A stretch of 64,000 nucleotides of DNA from Pseudoruegeria sp. SK021 (GTDB lineage: Bacteria; Pseudomonadota; Alphaproteobacteria; Rhodobacterales; Rhodobacteraceae). Of this stretch, positions 59,233 through 64,000 are shown piece by piece (positions within the stretch are counted from its first letter, which is position 1; each line of letters opens with the position of its first letter). Location of the stretch: contig NZ_MTBG01000015.1 in assembly GCF_002119405.1 (NCBI RefSeq), positions 19,700 through 83,699 of the forward strand, written 5' to 3'. The notes below the pieces were generated by a model. The model ran no database searches and had not been told where the DNA came from. It saw nothing but the letters and a program-made list of their open reading frames with translations. Made by a program: the position numbers and the translations under genes.

Positions 59233-60399
59233 ATGGCTTTAGCGCATATGTTGAAGGCTGATCATATCTTGCCCGATGATCATCATCGTGCAGCATTGGT
59301 CGGACGTGTTTGGTCGGACGCACAGAGCGGTCCTTGTATCGTTACGCTACGCGATGCTCAGGTGTTTGATCTGACGGGTGTTGCGGCAACCATGTCCGGA
59401 CTGCTGGAGCGCGATGATCTAAGCGTCCTTCTTGCGCGGGATGATCTGCCCTGTCTTGGCCCCTTGGATGGCTTTCTAGACGGCACGCTGGGGCGGCTTC
59501 TGGCGCCGGTGGATTTGCAGGCTTTGAAAGCCGCGGGTGTGACCTTTGCCGAAAGCATGCTGGAGCGTGTGATTGAAGAGCAAGCTGGCGGCGACGCGGC
59601 CCGCGCGCAAGACGTCCGCGCCCGCTTGGCCCCGGTTATCGGCGAGAACCTGCGCGATGTTAAGGCCGGCTCTGATAAGGCCGCGCAGGTCAAGGCGCTG
59701 TTGCAGGATATGGGGCTGTGGTCGCAATATCTTGAGGTCGGCATCGGCCCGGACGCCGAGATTTTCACCAAATCCCAACCGATGTCCGCAGTCGGCTGCG
59801 GCGATCAGGTGGGCATCCATGCGATGTCGAAGTGGAACAACCCCGAACCTGAGATGGTGATGGTTACCCGCGCCGACGGGCGGATCGTGGGGGCGACGCT
59901 CGGCAATGACGTCAACCTGCGCGACGTTGAGGGACGCTCGGCGCTGCTATTGGGGAAGGCCAAGGACAACAACGCCTCCTGCGCGCTTGGTCCATTCATC
60001 CGTTTGTTCGATGACGCGTTCACCATGAACGATATCGAGGCGACTGTTGTGTCGTTGTTGGTTGAGGGTAAGGACGGGTTCACAATGGCGGGCGAAAGCC
60101 CGATGACCGCCATTTCGCGCAGCCCTGCCGATCTGGTCGGGCAAATGCGCAACCGGTCGCACCAATACCCTGACGGAGCGGTGCTGTTTCTAGGCACCAT
60201 GTTCGCCCCGACCAAGGATCGTCATGGCGAAGGGCAGGGGTTCACGCATGCGACCGGTGACCGTGTTGAGGTCGCCGCGCCATCGCTGGGCCGTCTGGTG
60301 AATTGGGTGGATAACAGCGAAGCCTGCCCTGAGTGGTCGTTCGGTACAGTGGCGTTGTTCCGCAACCTGCTTTCTCGGGGCCTTGGGGGCAAGGTGTAA
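59233..60399 (+). CDS. Fumarylacetoacetate-hydrolase-family protein
   Basis: 388 aa from the ATG at 59233, preceded by GGGAGGG. The C-terminal two thirds is the FAH fold. Metal-site region VGIGPDAEIFTKSQPMSAVGCGD, the acidic NPEPEMVMV and the TLGNDVNLRD segment are visible. Family members hydrolyse C-C bonds of diketo acids, decarboxylate oxaloacetate-like acids, or hydrate 2-keto-3-deoxy sugar acids. Given the dehydratase at 53104, it may act on a 2-keto-3-deoxy acid or its diketo oxidation product. Confidence 0.88.
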   Translation: MALAHMLKADHILPDDHHRAALVGRVWSDAQSGPCIVTLRDAQVFDLTGVAATMSGLLERDDLSVLLARDDLPCLGPLDGFLDGTLGRLLAPVDLQALKAAGVTFAESMLERVIEEQAGGDAARAQDVRARLAPVIGENLRDVKAGSDKAAQVKALLQDMGLWSQYLEVGIGPDAEIFTKSQPMSAVGCGDQVGIHAMSKWNNPEPEMVMVTRADGRIVGATLGNDVNLRDVEGRSALLLGKAKDNNASCALGPFIRLFDDAFTMNDIEATVVSLLVEGKDGFTMAGESPMTAISRSPADLVGQMRNRSHQYPDGAVLFLGTMFAPTKDRHGEGQGFTHATGDRVEVAAPSLGRLVNWVDNSEACPEWSFGTVALFRNLLSRGLGGKV

Positions 60400-60401
60400 C
60401 C

Positions 60402-60953
60402 ATGGCCCGTATCATCGATCTGTTTTACCGTCTGCTTGATGTGGTGATGATTGTCCTGCTGGCAGGCATGGCCATCATGGTCTTTTTGAACGTCGTGCTG
60501 CGCTATGGGATGAATTCGGGCATTCCGGTATCCGAGGAAATGTCGCGGTTCTTCTTTGTCTGGCTGACCTTTATCGGGGCGGTCGTGGCGCACCGCCACC
60601 ACATGCACATGGGAATGGAAACCTTTGTCGCCGCTCTTGGGCGGCGGGGCCGGATGCTGATGATGGGCCTATCGGACCTTCTGATCCTCGGCTGTTGTTG
60701 GGTGCTGTTTCTGGGCACGTGGAAGCAACTTCCGATCAACGCCAGCATGACCGCGCCGGTCTCTGGGATTCCCATGGCATGGGTCTATGGCACCGGCATG
60801 TTCACAGCCTCGATGATCGCCCTGATTACCCTGACCCGGTTTCTGCGGCTGGTGACAGGGCGGATTACGGAAAACGAAATTGCCGCCTTCGCCGGTGAGC
60901 GCCACCATCTCGACGAAAACCACGTTGCCGGTGATGAAAGAGGTGCGCAATGA
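60402..60953 (+). CDS. TRAP transporter small permease (DctQ-like)
   Basis: 183 aa from the ATG at 60402, two bases after the FAH stop. Four membrane segments; motifs RYGMNSGIPVSEEMSRFFFVWLTFIGAVVAHR near residues 35-65 are the DctQ signature. It overlaps the large permease gene by 4 bp. Confidence 0.93.
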   Translation: MARIIDLFYRLLDVVMIVLLAGMAIMVFLNVVLRYGMNSGIPVSEEMSRFFFVWLTFIGAVVAHRHHMHMGMETFVAALGRRGRMLMMGLSDLLILGCCWVLFLGTWKQLPINASMTAPVSGIPMAWVYGTGMFTASMIALITLTRFLRLVTGRITENEIAAFAGERHHLDENHVAGDERGAQ

Positions 60954-62227
60954 CGCTGGTTGTCTTTATCGTTTCACTGATCGGCTCCATGATGATCGGT
61001 GTGCCGGTCGCCTTTGCGTTGATCCTGTGCGGTGTGTCGCTCATGACCTATATGGGCATGTTCAACACGCAGATCATCGCGCAGAACATGATGATCGGCG
61101 CGGATACCTTTACCCTGCTGGCCATCCCCTTTTTCATTCTCGCGGGGGAGTTGATGAATGCGGGCGGCCTGTCCAAACGCATTATCGATTTCTCGATCTC
61201 CTGTGTCGGCCATATCCGCGGAGGATTGGGGATCGTGGCCATCTTTGCTGCGGTCATTCTTGCCAGCATCTCGGGCTCGGCTGCGGCCGATAGTGCGGCG
61301 CTTGCGGCGATCCTGCTGCCGATGATGGCGAAGGCGGGCTATAATCTGCCGCGCTCGGCGGGGTTGATTGCAGCGGGCGGTGTGATTGCGCCGGTGATCC
61401 CGCCGTCGATGGCCTTCATCATTCTTGGCGTGGCGGGAAACATTTCAATTTCCAAACTGTTCATGGCCGGGATCGTGCCGGGGCTATTGATGGCGCTGGT
61501 GCTGATCGGCACGTGGATCATCGTGGCGCGCAATGACAAGGTTGCAACCTTGCCCAAGGCAAACTGGGAGAACCGCGCAAAAACCGGTGGTCGGGCGATC
61601 TGGGCGCTGGGAATGCCGGTGATTATCCTTGGCGGCATCAAGTTCGGCATCGTGACCCCGACCGAAGCGGCCGTCATCGCCGCCTTCTATGCGCTGTTCG
61701 TCGGCACCTGCATCTATCGCGAACTGAAATTGAAGGATCTGGCGCAAGTTCTTTTGAACGCCGGGCGCACCACGGCGGCGGTTATGTTCCTGGTCTGCGC
61801 CGCGCTGGTCTCGGCTTGGCTGATTACCGCCGCCAATATCCCGGCAGAGCTTTCGGGCTTTATCGAGCCGCTGATCGACCGTCCGATCCTGCTGATGCTG
61901 GCGATCATGGCACTGGTCCTCGTCGTCGGTACGGCATTGGATCTGACGCCGACCATTTTGATCCTGACGCCGGTGCTACTGCCGATCGTCAAGCAAGCGG
62001 GCATCGACCCTGTCTATTTCGGGGTGATGTTCATCATGAATTGCTGCATCGGCCTGCTGACGCCGCCGGTTGGTGTGGTGCTGAACGTGGTCAGTGGGGT
62101 GGGAAGGTTGCCCCTTGGCCGTGTGATTGTCGGTGTTTGGCCGTTTCTGCTCGCTCAGATCCTTGTCATTCTGGTTCTGGTTCTGTTTCCGCAGATCGTC
62201 CTTGTGCCTGCAAATTGGTTCTATTGA
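60950..62227 (+). CDS. TRAP transporter large permease (DctM-like)
   Basis: 425 aa with about 12 membrane segments. It shows GVPVAFALILCGVS near the N-terminus, FFILAGELMNAGGLSKRI, SGSAAADSAALAAILLPMM and GVIAPVIPPSMAFIILG, all DctM landmarks. It couples sodium-driven import to the periplasmic binding protein encoded downstream. Confidence 0.95.
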   Translation: MTLVVFIVSLIGSMMIGVPVAFALILCGVSLMTYMGMFNTQIIAQNMMIGADTFTLLAIPFFILAGELMNAGGLSKRIIDFSISCVGHIRGGLGIVAIFAAVILASISGSAAADSAALAAILLPMMAKAGYNLPRSAGLIAAGGVIAPVIPPSMAFIILGVAGNISISKLFMAGIVPGLLMALVLIGTWIIVARNDKVATLPKANWENRAKTGGRAIWALGMPVIILGGIKFGIVTPTEAAVIAAFYALFVGTCIYRELKLKDLAQVLLNAGRTTAAVMFLVCAALVSAWLITAANIPAELSGFIEPLIDRPILLMLAIMALVLVVGTALDLTPTILILTPVLLPIVKQAGIDPVYFGVMFIMNCCIGLLTPPVGVVLNVVSGVGRLPLGRVIVGVWPFLLAQILVILVLVLFPQIVLVPANWFY

Positions 62228-62282
62228 ACCGTAAGATACCTTCAAAAGAGACAACTTTTTCACCTGATGATGGGAGGATCGC

Positions 62283-63293
62283 ATGAAAAATTCGAAACTG
62301 AAAGCAGCCCTTATGGCTACGGTCGTCTGTGCGGTAGCTAGCCCCGCGCTGGCCGACTTCAAAAACCGGACGTTCCGCGTGTCAAACGGCATCGCAGCAG
62401 ATCACCCGGTTGCCAATGGTATGGATGCCATGCAGGTCTGTCTGGACGACCGGACCGGCGGCAAAATGACGATGACCGGCTTCTGGGGCGGCGCACTTGG
62501 CGGCGACCTTCAGGCCACGCAGGCCCTGCGTTCGGGCGTGCAAGAAGCAGTGGTGACGTCCTCGTCGCCTCTGGTCGGGATTGAACCGGCGCTTGGGGTG
62601 TTCGACCTTCCGTTCCTGTTCCGGTCGAATGAAGAAGCCTATGCCGTGATGGATGGCGAGTTCGGCGATTTCATCAACGAGAAGCTGGAAAATGTCGGTC
62701 TGGTCAATCTGGCCTACTGGGAAAACGGCTTCCGCAACGTGTCGAACTCGAAGCGCCCGATCACCCAATGGGAGGATTTCGAAGGGCTGAAGATGCGCGT
62801 TATGCAAAACAACATCTTCCTTGATACCTTTTCGAACTTCGACGCCAATGCGACGCCCATGTCCTTTGGCGAGGTGTTCTCGGCGCTAGAGACCAAAGCG
62901 ATCGACGCGCAGGAAAACCCCTACGTCACGATCGACACCTCGAAATTCTATGAGGTGCAGAGCTATATCAGTGAGACAAAGCACAGCTACACGCCGTTCC
63001 TGTTCCTGTTCTCGAAGCCGATTTTCGACACCTACTCCCCTGAGGAGCAGGCCGCTTTGCGTGAATGCGCTGCGGTGGGACGCGATGTTGAACGCGAAGT
63101 CATTCAGGAATTGAACCAGACGTCTCTTGCGAAGATGCAGGAAGCTGGACTTGAGTTCAATGTTGTGACCCCTGAAGAACTGGAGCGGATGCTGGAGAAA
63201 TCCCAGCCGGTCTATGACGAGCACAAGGACAATATCGGCGCTGATGTCGTCGATATGGTTCAGAACACTCTGACTGAGATTCGCAGCAACTAA
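62283..63293 (+). CDS. TRAP transporter substrate-binding protein (DctP-like)
   Basis: 336 aa. The signal peptide MKNSKLKAALMATVVCAVA ends near ALA. The conserved Arg that binds the ligand carboxylate lies in DFEGLKMRVMQN, followed by the family NPYVTI. A GGGAGG ribosome site precedes the ATG. The Arg position implies a carboxylated ligand, in line with sugar acids as substrate of the locus. Confidence 0.94.
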   Translation: MKNSKLKAALMATVVCAVASPALADFKNRTFRVSNGIAADHPVANGMDAMQVCLDDRTGGKMTMTGFWGGALGGDLQATQALRSGVQEAVVTSSSPLVGIEPALGVFDLPFLFRSNEEAYAVMDGEFGDFINEKLENVGLVNLAYWENGFRNVSNSKRPITQWEDFEGLKMRVMQNNIFLDTFSNFDANATPMSFGEVFSALETKAIDAQENPYVTIDTSKFYEVQSYISETKHSYTPFLFLFSKPIFDTYSPEEQAALRECAAVGRDVEREVIQELNQTSLAKMQEAGLEFNVVTPEELERMLEKSQPVYDEHKDNIGADVVDMVQNTLTEIRSN

Positions 63294-63310
63294 GCGCCTG
63301 GCGCTTTAAG

Positions 63311-63342
63311 GCCGGGCCTTGCGATCAAACGCAGGGCCCGGT
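63311..63342 (+). terminator. Terminator of the FAH-TRAP operon
   Basis: GCCGGGCCTTGCG pairs with CGCAGGGCCCGGT (13 pairs, two of them G-T) around the loop ATCAAA, 17 bases after the DctP stop. Confidence 0.75.
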
Positions 63343-63968
63343 GTCCCGGACGGCAACCTCCGGATGAATCAACGGACCTGCTTGAGGGCGATGTGCCGGC
63401 GATTGGTCGATCGGACTTAAAATATTCCGATCTGGCACTAAAGTTGCGCTTTTTCAGATCTATGTGCAGGGTGTGAGATCGCCCGGAGTCTTCAGCCGAC
63501 GTGCAACGGTGTAATCGGCGATTGCGTGCGCAGCACGGCCATAGGTGCCGTCATCGCAGCATGTGATGGTCGACCTTGCCTGATCGTCCAGATCGGCTTG
63601 GGCCGCACCGTGATTGACCGGTCAACCCCTGCGTTCAAATTGGCCGGTTGCGGGCATGCGTGCCCTTAGGATCGTTTCCTGATCCGTCAAACCTCGCGGA
63701 TGGTTAGGGGGTGTCAGGCAGCGCCGTTCCTACCACCCGCGCCGATCCTATCGAAATGGATCTGCCGCGCCTGAGTTCGCAGCGCAGTGTCTATCCACGA
63801 AAGCGAATTCCCTTCTGAGCCCCATATCTTTCCAAGGCCATGGGGGCCATCTTGCGGCCAGGTGGATGACGAGGAGTAACGCGCGAAAGTTGGTGATGCC
63901 CTGAGGGGCGGCATATCATGGCGGTGTTCAGACGCCGTCAATTCTCAGCCGAGAAAAGGATATGCCAC
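63343..63968. other. Non-coding, probably decayed stretch
   Basis: About 620 bases without a credible intact gene. A minus-strand frame open between stops at 63460-63621 has protein-like composition (ITCCDDGTYGRAAHAIADY), which may be a gene remnant. A minus-strand frame at 63714-63941 has no recognised family. No inverted terminal repeats or target duplications typical of an insertion sequence were found. Confidence 0.4.
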
Positions 63969-64000
63969 GTGCCAGAGAATACCACTAGCCAGCTGCCTGA
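63969..64000 (+). CDS. Possible 5' end of a gene leaving the window
   Basis: GTG at 63969 follows GAGAAAAGGA with nine bases spacing and opens a frame (PENTTSQLP) to the window edge. The ATG at 63962 in another frame stops after eight codons. Too short to identify. Confidence 0.3.
   Translation, partial: MPENTTSQLP

Noticed and set aside
63714..63941. Small minus-strand gene or insertion-sequence end
   Set aside because: No recognisable transposase motif, terminal inverted repeat or ribosome site was found.

Overview
The window reads as a chromosomal piece of a high-GC marine-type alphaproteobacterium, most likely of the Rhodobacteraceae/Roseobacter group. Pointers are the high density of ABC and TRAP importers for small organic solutes, Tat-exported solute-binding proteins, frequent 4-bp ATGA gene overlaps, a PrtD/AprE-type type I secretion locus, and a small RNA with two anti-Shine-Dalgarno CCUCC loops of the CcsR/'cuckoo' type known from Rhodobacterales. 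No rRNA, tRNA, CRISPR array or intact insertion sequence was seen. Most of the window consists of catabolic islands, each with its own importer, enzymes and often a regulator.

Left part (1-20.5 kb): a partial IclR regulator, two uncharacterised proteins, an M19 dipeptidase-like hydrolase, a PotDBCA-like ABC importer and a RidA protein form one tight operon. Next come a decayed polysaccharide locus (asparagine-synthase-like remnant and a Wzx-type flippase), then a type I secretion locus on the minus strand. It encodes a 745-residue Gly/Ser/Asp-rich low-complexity protein, a 683-residue repeat protein, a PrtD-like ABC exporter and an HlyD/AprE-like adaptor. A LuxR-type regulator is divergent from it across an AT-rich region.

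Middle part (20.6-46.6 kb): a formylglycine-generating enzyme, a GntR/HutC regulator, a taurine/sulfonate-type ABC importer and a Cys-type sulfatase without signal peptide make a sulfate-ester uptake and cytoplasmic desulfation module. A palindromic operator candidate lies in the divergent promoter. Downstream are a class II aldolase, PfkB kinase, SDR, flavin monooxygenase-like protein, aldehyde dehydrogenase, di-heme peroxidase, transglutaminase-like protein and a YihS-like sugar isomerase. After a BrkB membrane protein, the small RNA, a phosphatase and a GIY-YIG protein comes a second PotABCD-like importer. It is flanked by an SDR and a HisD-like dehydrogenase whose zinc ligands differ from true histidinol dehydrogenase.

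Right part (45.8-64 kb): a DUF1684 protein in an operon with a dipeptide-type ABC importer, an EamA permease, then a sugar-acid locus. The sugar-acid locus has an IlvD/Edd dehydratase, a threonate-dehydrogenase-like protein and an erythronate-dehydrogenase-like protein on the minus strand. On the plus strand it has an FAD-linked oxidase, an FCD-type GntR regulator, an FAH-family hydrolase and a TRAP importer. An identical-arm palindrome, GTTGTC-N-GACAAC, occurs in both promoter regions of this locus and is the likely operator of its GntR regulator. The last 700 bases hold a terminator and apparently decayed sequence.
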